NCBI RefSeq assembly: GCF_003026285.1
Contig: NZ_PYOD01000001.1
Span: 806,001 to 870,000 of the forward strand
Length of the DNA stretch: 64,000 nt
Direction: 5' to 3'
From: Photobacterium profundum
GTDB lineage: Bacteria > Pseudomonadota > Gammaproteobacteria > Enterobacterales > Vibrionaceae
Below are positions 1 to 8,437 of the stretch, in pieces (within the stretch, counting starts at the first letter, position 1; each line of letters opens with the position of its first letter). The notes under the pieces were generated by a model. The model was not told the origin of the DNA and searched no databases. It worked only from the letters and a program-made list of their open reading frames with translations. The position numbers and the translations under genes are program-made.

Positions 1-368
1 GGGTGCAGCTGCAATGCTTGTTGAAGTAATACACCATCAATTACTGCTATTTCTATCGCCTCTAGAGCGATAATATCCATCTGGCAGGTGTATCCGGTAA
101 AAAACTCCATCTCGCCAAATAGCTGAGATTCGCACTCCAGTGTACCGAGCTGAAATACCCGACCATTTCTCGCCGTTACGCCCATCGATACTCGACCACT
201 CTCCACCAAATATAATGAAGAGACAGCTTCGCCTTGAACTAACAGTTTGTGCCCCTCATCAACAATTTTACGGTCTTTAATACAGCTCAAAATGACTTGC
301 TCAATAAGAGAATGGTTATCTTCCCATAAGTAAGTAAAGCGTCCCTTTTGAATAGCCTGTAATTGCAT
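1..368 (-). CDS. Crp/Fnr-type cyclic-nucleotide-binding regulator, N-terminal part (cut by window edge)
   Basis: Reading from the ATG at 366-368 leftwards gives an uninterrupted 122-residue frame beginning MQLQAIQKGRFTYLWEDNHS. It shows the beta-roll pattern of cyclic-nucleotide-binding domains: VDEGHKLLVQGEAVSSLYLV, then ESGRVSMGV, then ESQLFGEMEFFTG. The DNA-binding C-terminus would lie beyond the left edge, so it could be a full Crp/Fnr regulator or a lone sensor domain. The ligand is unknown. Its partners are outside the window. It may be cargo of a Tn7-like element whose right end lies near 3727, but no left end of that element is in view. Confidence 0.6.
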   Translation of the reverse strand, partial: MQLQAIQKGRFTYLWEDNHSLIEQVILSCIKDRKIVDEGHKLLVQGEAVSSLYLVESGRVSMGVTARNGRVFQLGTLECESQLFGEMEFFTGYTCQMDIIALEAIEIAVIDGVLLQQALQLH

Positions 369-1038
369 ATAACAACTCAATAAATAGTTAACTCGGTTGG
401 AATTAGAATTATCGTTTGTTACCTAATCAAAGGCAAAAAATATATGGTAGATAAAGTAACCTTGCAGTGATGCTTAAGTACTAAAGTTCACACGTTTGCT
501 CACATTCAGAGCTTCGCATTACAAATTTGAGACGCAGACACTGAAAATCTATACATTGCGTCCAGATTCATTTGCAATAAAGAGAGCTAGCCCACTATTG
601 AGGGAAAAAAAATGCATAATGTCCATTTTTTCCTTATTGCTGAAAGCAACAGTACGACCAAAAGACAATTACTGAATGGGAATAATTATGTCGACCTTAC
701 TTTATGAGGTCATGATATTGGAGAGTTGCTGAAACACGATTTTGGGCAGTAGTAAATTAATTATCTTAATTGTTAAATCCACCTTTAGCCAGAACGTTGC
801 TCTTGGATTATAGGCAAGATGAAGGGCTAAATCCCCTCTTCTATTCACATATATCCCTCAAAAATGTCAGTGATATTCAAAGGCCGAAATCTTGATGAGT
901 AATACATATTGTCTCACATTATCTAACTCATTCAATAACGACGGGAAGTACCTGTTTTAAAATTAATTAACGAGTATTTTAAAATAAAAGCGCCACTCTA
1001 TAATAATAAGTAGAATGGCGCGATGAAATTCCTCTTTA
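369..1038. other. 670-bp AT-rich intergenic region
   Basis: No convincing gene on either strand. The right margin holds the terminator of the peptidase gene (990-1021). The left part should contain the promoter of the Crp-like gene, but I see no clear -35/-10 pair. No Tn7-type end repeats were found here. Confidence 0.5.
990..1021 (-). terminator. Rho-independent terminator of the M28 peptidase gene
   Basis: An 11-bp stem, GCGCCACTCTA (990-1000) against TAGAATGGCGC (1011-1021), has one G-T wobble and a 10-nt loop. On the minus strand it is followed by a T-rich run (complement of 978-988). It lies 17 bp after the stop codon of the minus-strand peptidase gene. Confidence 0.8.
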
Positions 1039-2181
1039 TTACTGAACAGTGATGTATTTGTCGTTAGTCAATAACTCGATAACGATATTTACATTATCAC
1101 TCACTTGCTTCGCAACACGGCCTGGGAAGGCTTCGTCTAGCTTATCCAACTTATCATATTCAGTATGCCAAATTTTACCCCACTTGGTTTCCGTATCTCG
1201 GTCACAAGCTGTCTTGATATCAGAATCATAGCAATCCCACATTTCCGGATTGGTGGTTTGTGAGTAACCATCGTATCCATATTTACCGTTAATATTAAAG
1301 TTAGTTGCTTCAACATAAGCAATCGGTATTCCGGCACAAGCAAATCCAGCATGATCAGACCATGAGCCCGTCTCTCCTTCTGGATAGCCTTCAAGTGCTG
1401 GATGGATAATATATTTCGCATCCTCACCATTTACATCTATCGAAGCTTGTAACATAGCATCGCGGAATTTTGTCTCTGTTGTGTAATTGGTTTCGTTGAG
1501 GCCTAGTGATTCGCACTCACCCTTATATTCCTCATAATCAGAATGGGCAGCATGAACATAAACGATATCACCACCGCCAACTGTGTCATAGTTGATCATA
1601 CCTATAACGTTATCTAGTTCGTCATTGTCTATGGCATTTTTGACGTAATGCAATGAACCATTTAAACCGTTCTCTTCAGCACCAGGAAATAATATACGGA
1701 CGTTATAAGGCAGATCGGTTAGTTGGAGTTTTTCAGCAATTGCAATTGCGGCAGCAAGGCCTGCTCCATTGTCTGTCGCCCCTAAAGAGCCATGGTCTGA
1801 CCCCGTGGAGTCATAGTGGGCAGAGAGTACAATTGTTTTATCCTGAGCTCCCTTCTTTTCAATAATATAATTATTCGAAATAAGTATGGTATCAACACCA
1901 CCCACTTTTTTTGTGTAAGTAAAAGGTTGAATCGTTACATCATAACCAAACCCTGTTAGCTTATCGTATATCCATGCACCTGTTTCGAGTTCTTGTTGTG
2001 TGCTTGCTTCTCGTGCACCTATACCTTGTGTTTCATCAGCAATTTCGACCAAATAATCCATCGCTTTTGCGCCATAATCAATCTCTGCTGTTTTACCGTC
2101 GTCGTTATTATTATCGTTATTACAACCTGCAAGAGTAAGCGCTACCGCCAATGCGGAGCAGTAAAAAATTCCATTTTTCAT
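1039..2181 (-). CDS. M28-family zinc aminopeptidase, predicted lipoprotein
   Basis: The 380-residue protein has a lipoprotein signal (lipobox LAGC, Cys20) and a low-complexity Asn/Asp tract just after it. The M28 di-zinc core is visible: His122 in SAHYDS, bridging Asp137 in GATDNGAG, the catalytic/ligand pair Glu169-Glu170 in PGAEENG, Asp199 in NYDTVGG, and His339 in WHTEYDKLD. It should remove N-terminal amino acids from peptides outside the cytoplasm, anchored to a membrane. The start is supported by AAGGT six bases upstream. It stands alone with its own terminator. Substrate is unknown. Assignment to the family is firm; the exact role (nutrient scavenging) is inferred. Confidence 0.88.
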   Translation of the reverse strand: MKNGIFYCSALAVALTLAGCNNDNNNDDGKTAEIDYGAKAMDYLVEIADETQGIGAREASTQQELETGAWIYDKLTGFGYDVTIQPFTYTKKVGGVDTILISNNYIIEKKGAQDKTIVLSAHYDSTGSDHGSLGATDNGAGLAAAIAIAEKLQLTDLPYNVRILFPGAEENGLNGSLHYVKNAIDNDELDNVIGMINYDTVGGGDIVYVHAAHSDYEEYKGECESLGLNETNYTTETKFRDAMLQASIDVNGEDAKYIIHPALEGYPEGETGSWSDHAGFACAGIPIAYVEATNFNINGKYGYDGYSQTTNPEMWDCYDSDIKTACDRDTETKWGKIWHTEYDKLDKLDEAFPGRVAKQVSDNVNIVIELLTNDKYITVQ

Positions 2182-2852
2182 GATCGTACCTTCTATTTAT
2201 TATTGGTATATAAACAATCCATAGGTATTATCTGTAATATTTGGTATGCAACTGTGATATTCATCTTATTTAAATTTAAATTGTGATCTTTATTATTAAG
2301 GTGTGTGTTATATCACCTTTTCGAATTCTTGCTCTAATTAATCGTCATCATTACTTTATTGAAAATATATTCATTTATTATTCATACCATTAGTTCAACA
2401 TAATAATAAAGAGTACATAAAAATAAACTTTACCACTTAACACCCCATTAATTAACTTTGCGATATACGCTACTAATTTTTGTATAAATAATCATTGATA
2501 AAGTCATGGTAAAATTTAAAAAGTTTTCACTAAATATTCATGAATAACAATACTTCTATAACCATTTCAATTTCGGCGGGCGAAAAAATAACTATGAACA
2601 TAAACAGGCTAATTTTAACTCTGATGATATCAAATACTTTTCCTCCTCCTCATACTCTTATCTTTACGGCTAGCTGAAAACTAGCGTACAGATAACGACC
2701 TGTAAGATTTTTCCGAGATTATGATTACAACTTTTATAATAAACCGGTATCAAACGGACCTGATGTTACGACAAAAAAAGCCACCCAAAAAGGTAGCTTT
2801 ACGTTCTAAATATCAACGAAAAATCCGTGCGACATAAGGTGTATTTTCAGTA
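2182..2852. other. 671-bp AT-rich intergenic region
   Basis: Very AT-rich. It should hold the promoter of the M28 peptidase gene on its left side and carries the terminator of the small lipoprotein gene on its right (2773-2800). No open frame with a ribosome binding site was recognised. Confidence 0.45.
2773..2800 (-). terminator. Terminator of the 94-residue lipoprotein gene
   Basis: AAAGCCACC (about 2778-2786) pairs with GGTAGCTTT (2792-2800) with one wobble. On the minus strand the stem runs straight into a T tract (the A run at 2773-2779 on the plus strand). It lies about 50 bp downstream of the minus-strand gene. Confidence 0.75.
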
Positions 2853-3137
2853 TTATTCTTTGATTACACCAGCAACTTTAGTTTGATCCATACCGATGAT
2901 GCGATTTAACACACCAAGGAATGATGAGGTATCCGAAACCGTCGATTTAACTGTAACGATTTCAGCATTACTAGGTACTAAATCCATAGCACGCTCTTGC
3001 GTATCACCACCTGGGAATTGCAAAAACAACACATTGACACTTTCTGCATGCGCATCAAACGCTTTGTCTGTTTGATGAATACCAGAACAACCAGACAAAC
3101 CGAAAGCAATTAGAGACAGTAATAATAATTTTTTCAT
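2853..3137 (-). CDS. Small lipoprotein of unknown function
   Basis: 94 residues with a lipoprotein signal peptide (FGLSGC, Cys17) and a short soluble domain of about 75 residues. The domain has a patterned core (VNVLFLQFPGGDTQERAMDL, then AEIVTVKSTVSDTSS) and ends with an IIGMDQTKVAG motif. I recognise the general look of small Vibrionaceae lipoproteins but cannot name a family. It has its own terminator and lies next to another small gene with its own terminator, so both look like independent cargo units. It is too far from the tnsA remnant to be part of a transposition operon. Confidence 0.6.
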   Translation of the reverse strand: MKKLLLLSLIAFGLSGCSGIHQTDKAFDAHAESVNVLFLQFPGGDTQERAMDLVPSNAEIVTVKSTVSDTSSFLGVLNRIIGMDQTKVAGVIKE

Positions 3138-3247
3138 TTTTAATCCATTTGAAACCCAATAAAACGATGTATTATTAAGCCATTAAAAGCAATTAATTGC
3201 AATGCGTAAGTTAAAGTATCGTGAAATAACTTTGTACGCTCAGAAAC

Positions 3248-3275
3248 AAAAAAGGCCGCCAATTGGCAGCCTTTC
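3248..3275 (-). terminator. Terminator of the 51-residue small gene
   Basis: AAAGGCCGCC (about 3251-3260) pairs with GGCAGCCTTT (3265-3274), one mismatch, loop AATT. On the minus strand the stem is followed by TTTTGTTTC. It lies about 20 bp past the stop codon at 3296-3298. Confidence 0.75.
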
Positions 3276-3295
3276 GAAAAATCGCAGTTAAAATA

Positions 3296-3451
3296 TTATT
3301 TTTCGTTTCTACATCCATACTTATCGCAAGTAACTTTTTCTGTTGAGGCAACCCAATGCTTTGAACGTACTTTTGTGTTAATACGACATCCTGTAGTTCC
3401 ACCTTTAGCACCTTTATGTACGATACCTGTAGGGGTGTGTTTTACAGTCAT
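3296..3451 (-). CDS. Small basic Cys-containing protein, 51 residues, function unknown
   Basis: The frame runs from ATG at 3449-3451 to TAA at 3296-3298. The product begins MTVKHTPTGIVHKGAKGG and contains GCRINT, a Ser-Lys-His-Trp segment and a C-terminal VTCDKYGC. The three cysteines (22, 42, 47) and the repeated Gly/Lys pattern suggest a small folded or metal-binding protein rather than random sequence. AAAAAGGAT lies just upstream as a ribosome binding site and a terminator follows, which supports a real gene. I know similar small Vibrionaceae hypotheticals by pattern only. It is between the lipoprotein gene and the tnsA remnant. Confidence 0.6.
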   Translation of the reverse strand: MTVKHTPTGIVHKGAKGGTTGCRINTKVRSKHWVASTEKVTCDKYGCRNEK

Positions 3452-3490
3452 TTTTTAATCCTTTTTGGTGATTAGTATAGATAGTATTGT

Positions 3491-3682
3491 TTATCTAATT
3501 AGAACGATATAGATAAAACCTTCTGGCAGGGCAATAAAAGACGTTATAGATGATGCATATTCGAGGTAGTAGCAAATATCAAACTCAAGATATGACTTAA
3601 CGGTCATAACTTGATTCATCTTAGCACTGACAAACTTAAAAAGGTTCTTTTCGCGGGAGTGTTTTAACTTGCAGCAATACAA
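3491..3682 (-). pseudogene. tnsA: Truncated tnsA (N-terminal 57-60 residues) of a Tn7-like element
   Basis: This 63-codon frame begins MYCCKLKHSREKNLFKF and matches the N-terminus of the longer tnsA remnant at 17918-18274 almost residue for residue up to GFIY, after which it ends in unrelated residues. TnsA is the endonuclease that cuts the 5' transposon ends in Tn7-like elements; full-length proteins are about 220-270 residues, so roughly three quarters is missing, including most of the catalytic domain. It points inward from a degraded right end at about 3706-3727, as tnsA does in Tn7. It marks a third, leftmost element whose other end is not in the window. Confidence 0.7.
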
Positions 3683-3720
3683 AATAGAGCTGTTTTACTA
3701 CAAAAAATAGCTTATGGTGA
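3505..3720. repeat. Direct repeat of the tnsA start/right-end region (copy 1 of 2)
   Basis: About 215 bp that is highly similar, same orientation, to about 18099-18320. It covers the tnsA N-terminus and the start of the right end. The shared block includes GCAATAAAAGACGTTAT and TTCTTTTCGCGGGAGTGTTT. The second copy is immediately beside ffs. The two copies could recombine and delete everything between them. Confidence 0.8.
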
Positions 3721-3732
3721 AAACACCAAACG

Positions 3733-3812
3733 TGTTGCATGCGGCATAAGCCGACATAGTGTCACTAAACTGTCAGCATGTTAACACAATATCTGCACCG
3801 TTAGTGGACATA
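3733..3812 (+). repeat. Tn7-like left end with two transposase-type binding sites
   Basis: TGT terminus at 3733-3735, then GCGGCATAAGCCGACATA at 3741-3758 and GCACCGTTAGTGGACATA at 3795-3812, 54 bp apart. The same two sites with identical 54-bp spacing recur at 12203 and 12257. Between them both ends share CAGCATGTTAACACAATA. A third site present at 12280-12297 is decayed here (AAAGCATTAAACG, about 3818). Confidence 0.75.
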
Positions 3813-3829
3813 AATATAAAGCATTAAAC

Positions 3830-4090
3830 GTTTGTTATAGTTGTTATCCTGTAATCATGGCTTGTACTGAGTAAATGCCAGGGAAACAAGAAGTTGGGCT
3901 ACTACCTATTGCCCAAATAACATATTGAAAACTAACTAAAGATGGTGTGACCGAAAACGTTGCAATGTCAAAAATTAAACTAGAAGCAGACCCCCTGTAA
4001 CTTCGAGTGTGATTAAAGATAGATGACCTAATTTGTCCAGAACAGACACTGCTTCATTGTAGGGCCGATGAATAACCTATCTGAAATAGT
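3830..4090. other. Gap between transposon left end and scrB
   Basis: About 260 bp with no supported gene. It includes a stretch around 4020-4065 (GACCTAATTTGTCCAGAAC) that looks like an insertion-sequence scar but could not be assigned. Confidence 0.3.
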
Positions 4091-4119
4091 AAAGCACTGC
4101 TGTTTAGCAATGCTTTTTT
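4091..4119 (-). terminator. Bidirectional stem-loop after scrB
   Basis: AAAGCACTGCT (4091-4101) pairs with AGCAATGCTTT (4106-4116), one wobble, loop GTTT, with a T run on the plus side. It lies 14 bp beyond the scrB stop and would end the minus-strand scrAKB transcript and block read-through from the transposon end. Confidence 0.75.
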
Positions 4120-4132
4120 AGTCAATGCCTAA

Positions 4133-5587
4133 CTATTTCATGTTAGAAACGCTTAATGATTTCATTGGATAATAAGTCGGTTTAAGTGATGTAGATACTT
4201 TAAGGTAACTCAAATCGTCAATAAAGAAACGACTCGTCATCGTATGCTTACCATCATTAATAAATATCTCTATCACTGACTGATCAACATACATTTCAAT
4301 TTGTTGGGTTAGGCTTAACCTTGGAGCTTTGCGAGTTAAACCGAACTCTTCAGCGTAAACTTCACTCATCTGTGAACGGTCGAGAATAAACTCAGCTTCC
4401 GTCCCTTTGAGTTCAATCTTATCTCCAACACTGTTCCCTAACTCAATAGAAAAATCCACGGTGTCGATATCAAGAGTTAAATAGAAACTATTGCTTGGTA
4501 GCTGGAGAACATCCTCAAATTCAATTGCCTCACCACGCAGCGCTTCTAACTCTTCTAACGCTTTTTGAACCATAAACCCATTTTCTATTCTCAGCTCTCT
4601 TGGGAGTGATAGCATTCCTGCCCATTCATGTTTCACCGAAGGGGTATCGATATCTGGTAACCCTACCCAAGCATAGAGAATGCGACGCCCTTTATCATCG
4701 ACATAGGTTTGGGGCGCATAAAAATCAAAACCATAATCTGGCTGTCGAATACTTTGCTCGCCCTCTAGCTCCATAGAACTAAAGTTCAATCGGTCACCAA
4801 TTAAGTAGGTCACGGAAAAAGCATTTTTAAAATCATAAGGATTAGACGATGACACACCTTGCGGTGAAAATAGCATCACAGCTTTTCCATCTAGTTCGAA
4901 AAAATCAGGACACTCCCACATGTAACCAAAATCATTGTACGTCGTTTTGATTGGTCCCTTATGCTCCCACTTAGACAGATCCTGACTATGATAAAGGATC
5001 ATCGCCCCTTTTAAATCTTGTGTTTGAGCGCCAACCACCATGTAAAAATCATCACCTTGTTTCCACACTTTTGGATCTCGGAAGTGTTCTGTGTAGTGGT
5101 CATTTTCAATGATGATTCCTTTCTTTTCTATCTCACCTGCTGTATTCATCGTTGCGTAACATTGCGTTGGAATTCGTTTCCAATTCTCATCACGTTTATT
5201 GCCTGTAAAGAACAGCAATGCACTATCGTTCTCCACAATCGCGCCACCTGAGTACACGCCATGCGAGTCATAATCTTGATCTGGATGAATAGCGGCACCA
5301 TGATCGGTGAAATGAATAAAGTCTTTGGTAGAAAGGTGATACCAGTACTTCATGCCATGAACGGGACCAACAGGCGTCCATTGATAAAAAATATGATGTT
5401 CACTATTAAAGTAGCACAAACCATTTGGGTCATTTAATAAGCCAAAAGCAGGGGCGATATGATAGTTTGGGTACCCATTATCAAGGCTTCTTTTTTCCGT
5501 CATCTCAGTGATTTGAGTATGGGAAATGTCCTCTAAACGACGATATCTTTGTTCAACCGTCCAGTTTTTCTTTGCTTCTCTAGCCAT
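4133..5587 (-). CDS. scrB: Sucrose-6-phosphate hydrolase (GH32 invertase)
   Basis: 484 residues of the GH32 fructofuranosidase fold. Signature residues: NDPNG at 52-56 with nucleophile Asp53, RDP at 170-172 with transition-state Asp171, and ECPD starting at the acid/base Glu225. The C-terminal beta-sandwich follows from about residue 340. There is no signal peptide, so it acts in the cytoplasm, splitting sucrose-6-phosphate made by the neighbouring PTS into glucose-6-phosphate and fructose. It is the last gene of scrA-scrK-scrB, 41 bp after scrK, and ends in a stem-loop. The ribosome binding site is weak, so coupling to scrK is likely. Specificity for the phosphorylated sugar rests on context. 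Confidence 0.9.
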   Translation of the reverse strand: MAREAKKNWTVEQRYRRLEDISHTQITEMTEKRSLDNGYPNYHIAPAFGLLNDPNGLCYFNSEHHIFYQWTPVGPVHGMKYWYHLSTKDFIHFTDHGAAIHPDQDYDSHGVYSGGAIVENDSALLFFTGNKRDENWKRIPTQCYATMNTAGEIEKKGIIIENDHYTEHFRDPKVWKQGDDFYMVVGAQTQDLKGAMILYHSQDLSKWEHKGPIKTTYNDFGYMWECPDFFELDGKAVMLFSPQGVSSSNPYDFKNAFSVTYLIGDRLNFSSMELEGEQSIRQPDYGFDFYAPQTYVDDKGRRILYAWVGLPDIDTPSVKHEWAGMLSLPRELRIENGFMVQKALEELEALRGEAIEFEDVLQLPSNSFYLTLDIDTVDFSIELGNSVGDKIELKGTEAEFILDRSQMSEVYAEEFGLTRKAPRLSLTQQIEMYVDQSVIEIFINDGKHTMTSRFFIDDLSYLKVSTSLKPTYYPMKSLSVSNMK

Positions 5588-5628
5588 ACACTTAAACCCG
5601 TTATTTCGACAGTGAGTGATTCATTTAC

Positions 5629-6558
5629 CTAGGGCTTGTTGTTTATAAAATCAGACAGTTCTTTTTCGGTCGGAAGTGCACTCATCGCCCCCTTTTGAGT
5701 TGTGGCTAACGCGCCACAAGCATTTGCCCACAGGATTGCAGCTTGAATTGTCGAAGTGCTTTGCCACTCTGATGTTTGAGACAACTTCGCCAGTAGTCCA
5801 CCAACAAACGCATCACCAGCACCTGTTGTATCTACGGGCTTAACGATCGTGCCCGAAACCAGCTCTCGTACTCCATCAACATCGATAAGAACGCCCTTAG
5901 CACCTTGAGTGACCAATACAAGCTTATTGCCAAAAGACCCAATAACATCTAGCCCTTCAGCAATGCTGTTCGTATCGGTAAGAAACGCCAATTCTTCTTC
6001 TGAAAATTTAACAACATCAGCAAGTTGAATGGCATCCAATACCACGGACTTAATCTCAGCTGGATTATTCCAAACTTCATCGCGTAAGTTCGGGTCGAAA
6101 CTGATGTAACCACCTGCGGCTTTCACTTTTTTAAGTGCTGTTAATGTCGAAGAACGGCTTGGTTCATTAGCTAATGCAATAGAACATACGTGCAGCCATT
6201 CCCCGGCAATAAACTCTGGTACATCTTTGATCTGAGTAAATTGGTCAGCGCTTGGTTTAACCATAAACGTAAATGTTCGTTCACCATCTTCATCTAAATC
6301 GACTAATACCGTGGATGTACGCTGATTGTCGTCTTTAACCAAATAATGTGTATCTACCTGTTCGTCTGACAGCGTCATAGCCATGAAATGCCCAAAGGGA
6401 TCATTACCAACACGACCAAAAAAGGCTGCGTTTCCACCAAGCCGGGAAATCGCAACCGCGACATTAGCCGGCGCACCACCCGGACACTTCAATAAGGTAT
6501 TGCTTGAATCAGGGATCAGATCCACAACTGCATCCCCAGTAACCCATACTCGACTCAT
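5629..6558 (-). CDS. scrK: Fructokinase, PfkB/ribokinase family
   Basis: 309 residues from the ATG at 6556-6558, chosen because GGTGAG lies four bases upstream; the in-frame ATG at 6568-6570 has no ribosome binding site. PfkB features: N-terminal GGAPANVAVA (27-36) for sugar binding and TTGAGDAF (244-251) with catalytic Asp249. It phosphorylates the fructose released by ScrB to fructose-6-phosphate with ATP. It sits between scrA and scrB on the same strand. A stem-loop at 6684-6707 upstream may modulate expression relative to scrA. Family is certain; fructose as substrate follows from the operon. Confidence 0.9.
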   Translation of the reverse strand: MSRVWVTGDAVVDLIPDSSNTLLKCPGGAPANVAVAISRLGGNAAFFGRVGNDPFGHFMAMTLSDEQVDTHYLVKDDNQRTSTVLVDLDEDGERTFTFMVKPSADQFTQIKDVPEFIAGEWLHVCSIALANEPSRSSTLTALKKVKAAGGYISFDPNLRDEVWNNPAEIKSVVLDAIQLADVVKFSEEELAFLTDTNSIAEGLDVIGSFGNKLVLVTQGAKGVLIDVDGVRELVSGTIVKPVDTTGAGDAFVGGLLAKLSQTSEWQSTSTIQAAILWANACGALATTQKGAMSALPTEKELSDFINNKP

Positions 6559-6683
6559 AATACTCACCATTGAAAAGACTAATCATTGCTCGCTGCTGAA
6601 TTTGACCGGTCAGCAACAGGGATATTCTAAAAATGCTAGTCAAACTTCCGGCTTGACGAGCAGCCCTAAAACTAGGAAAAGAG

Positions 6684-6707
6684 AAGCTGCAAAAGGGGGA
6701 GCAGCTT
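6684..6707 (-). promoter_or_regulatory. Stem-loop between scrA and scrK
   Basis: AAGCTGC (6684-6690) and GCAGCTT (6701-6707) form a 7-bp perfect stem in the 191-bp scrA-scrK gap. There is no strong T run, so partial attenuation or mRNA processing is more likely than full termination. Inference only. Confidence 0.4.
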
Positions 6708-6749
6708 ACTCCGGAGGCAACAGAAATAAATGTCGTTACTAAAGATTGG

Positions 6750-8189
6750 TTAAGCGGTAATTTTTACATTTTGCTTAGCCCGCTCACGTAATCCTAAAAC
6801 TATCGTTAAGCCAAATGCAGTAACAAATGCAATAAGCATCCCTACTACGTAGTAACCAATTTTATCTGGAGCAATTGAAATAATGCCCGGTATACCAGCA
6901 GCACCAAGAGCTTGTGCTTTAACGTTAAACATAGTGATAAACGCACTAGATAGACCAGCTGCCGTAATAGCGGCTATAAATGGGTAGCGAAGCTTTAAGT
7001 TCACACCAAACATTGCGGGTTCAGTAATACCTAACAGACCCGTTATGCCTGATGGAATTGCAATACCTTTCATCTTCTTATCTTTGCTCATTACACCAAC
7101 AGCTAATGCTGCTGCACCCTGAGAGACGTTTGACATCGCTGCGATAGGGAAAATGAATGTACCACCAGTAATGGCTATATCAGCCAGTAACTGCGTTTCA
7201 ATAGCAATGAAGCTGTGGTGCATGCCAGTAATAACAAATGGCGCATAAATAAAGCCAAATAGAGCTCCACCGATAAAACCAGCTGAGTTATATAGCCAGT
7301 TAAGACCATCACCCAATAAGAAACCAATATCACGAGTAAATGGACCAACAATAGTAAAGGTCAGAAAACCAGTAATAAAAATAGCTAACATTGGAGTCAG
7401 TAGGTTATCTAATACCGACGGAATAACTTTTCTTAAACCAAGTTCAACTTTCGCCAGAATGAAAGCCGCAACCAATACAGGAAGTACCGAGCCCTGATAA
7501 CCAACCTTCTCGATCTCCAAGCCCATAATATTCCACACAGGAATCGTACCGGACACTGAAGCACCACCAAAACCCCACCCATTGAGTAAGTCTGGGTGCA
7601 CCATCAACATGCCGAGAGCAGCGCCCAAAAATGGGTTACCCCCAAACTTTTTGCTAGCTGAGAACGCAAGCAAAATTGGCAAGTAGACAAAAGGCGCATT
7701 AGCAAAAGTATTGATCATGCTTGCAAGGTCAGTTAGACCAGGGTTTGCATCAATCAAAGAGAGCCCATCAATAAAAAGGCCCTGAGCGGTCAGAAGGTTG
7801 TAGATACCCATTAATAAACCACCAGCAACAATTGCTGGAATAATGGGTACAAAAATGTCAGAAAGACCTTTTACTGCGCGCTGTAAAATATTTTGTTTTT
7901 GTGCCCCCGCAGAAGCAACATCATTGGTCGACATTTCACTCATGCCAGTTAACTTTGCCATTTCTGCATAAACTTGGTTCACAATGCCAGAGCCAAAAAT
8001 CACTTGATACTGACCTGCTATTTTAAACTGCCCTTTCACGCCTTCTAAGTTGTCGATTGCATTTTCATCAATCAAAGACTCATCGGCTACAGCCAAACGC
8101 AAACGCGTCGCGCAGTGCGCCAGTGCGGTAATATTGCTCTTGCCACCTAAATGAGTGATTAGCTCTTTTGCTATTGATGGATAATTCAT
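6750..8189 (-). CDS. scrA: PTS sucrose-specific EIIBC permease
   Basis: 479 residues. Residues 1 to about 85 are the EIIB domain with phospho-accepting Cys26 in LAHCATRLRL. From about 105 to 470 is the hydrophobic EIIC domain of the sucrose/trehalose class, with GMHHSF and GITEPAMFG motifs. There is no EIIA domain, so phosphate must come from the cell's EIIA-Glc (Crr), as in enteric ScrA. It imports sucrose across the inner membrane as sucrose-6-phosphate, the substrate of ScrB. It is first in its operon and transcribed away from scrR; a repressor-type site lies 48 bp upstream at 8237-8251. Confidence 0.93.
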   Translation of the reverse strand: MNYPSIAKELITHLGGKSNITALAHCATRLRLAVADESLIDENAIDNLEGVKGQFKIAGQYQVIFGSGIVNQVYAEMAKLTGMSEMSTNDVASAGAQKQNILQRAVKGLSDIFVPIIPAIVAGGLLMGIYNLLTAQGLFIDGLSLIDANPGLTDLASMINTFANAPFVYLPILLAFSASKKFGGNPFLGAALGMLMVHPDLLNGWGFGGASVSGTIPVWNIMGLEIEKVGYQGSVLPVLVAAFILAKVELGLRKVIPSVLDNLLTPMLAIFITGFLTFTIVGPFTRDIGFLLGDGLNWLYNSAGFIGGALFGFIYAPFVITGMHHSFIAIETQLLADIAITGGTFIFPIAAMSNVSQGAAALAVGVMSKDKKMKGIAIPSGITGLLGITEPAMFGVNLKLRYPFIAAITAAGLSSAFITMFNVKAQALGAAGIPGIISIAPDKIGYYVVGMLIAFVTAFGLTIVLGLRERAKQNVKITA

Positions 8190-8236
8190 TACAGACCCCG
8201 ATTTTATATCTAGTTTAACTATGCTTGAATCTTTTT

Positions 8237-8251
8237 TGGGAACGTTTGCAA
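8237..8251 (-). promoter_or_regulatory. Probable ScrR operator upstream of scrA
   Basis: TGGGAACGTTTGCAA here is the exact reverse complement of the site at 10888-10902 in front of scrY. It has the central CG typical of LacI-family operators. A 15-bp perfect match in front of two separate sucrose genes supports a shared repressor. Confidence 0.75.
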
Positions 8252-8387
8252 TAAAGATTCTTGCTGATCCAGACTAGATCGTCAAAGGGAAACAACAAAT
8301 TGTGTGAAATTGATCGTCTAAAAGTCTCCATCATGAGCAGAAAGCACTGTAGAATCGGCTTTAACAAAGGGGTTCATAGCTGAAAAA

Positions 8388-8402
8388 TTGCAAACAATCC
8401 CA
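8388..8402 (+). promoter_or_regulatory. Probable ScrR autoregulatory operator
   Basis: TTGCAAACAATCCCA differs at two positions from the 15-bp site in front of scrY. It lies 36 bp before the scrR start codon, as expected for autorepression, and in the same divergent region as the scrA operator. Confidence 0.55.
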
Positions 8403-8437
8403 GTTTAATGAAAGTATAACGAGATGGATTAACGAAG

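Noticed and set aside
3211..3411. 66-codon minus-strand frame overlapping the 51-residue gene
   Set aside because: The other frame (3296-3451) has a ribosome binding site, a terminator and a protein-like composition; this one passes through the terminator hairpin.
4020..4066. Insertion-sequence scar upstream of the scrB terminator
   Set aside because: The stretch looks like an IS end, but no partner end, duplication or transposase fragment could be found.
8303..8318. CRP site (TGTGAAATTGATCG) in the scrA-scrR region
   Set aside because: Only the left half matches; the right half is TCGTC instead of TCACA, too weak to annotate.
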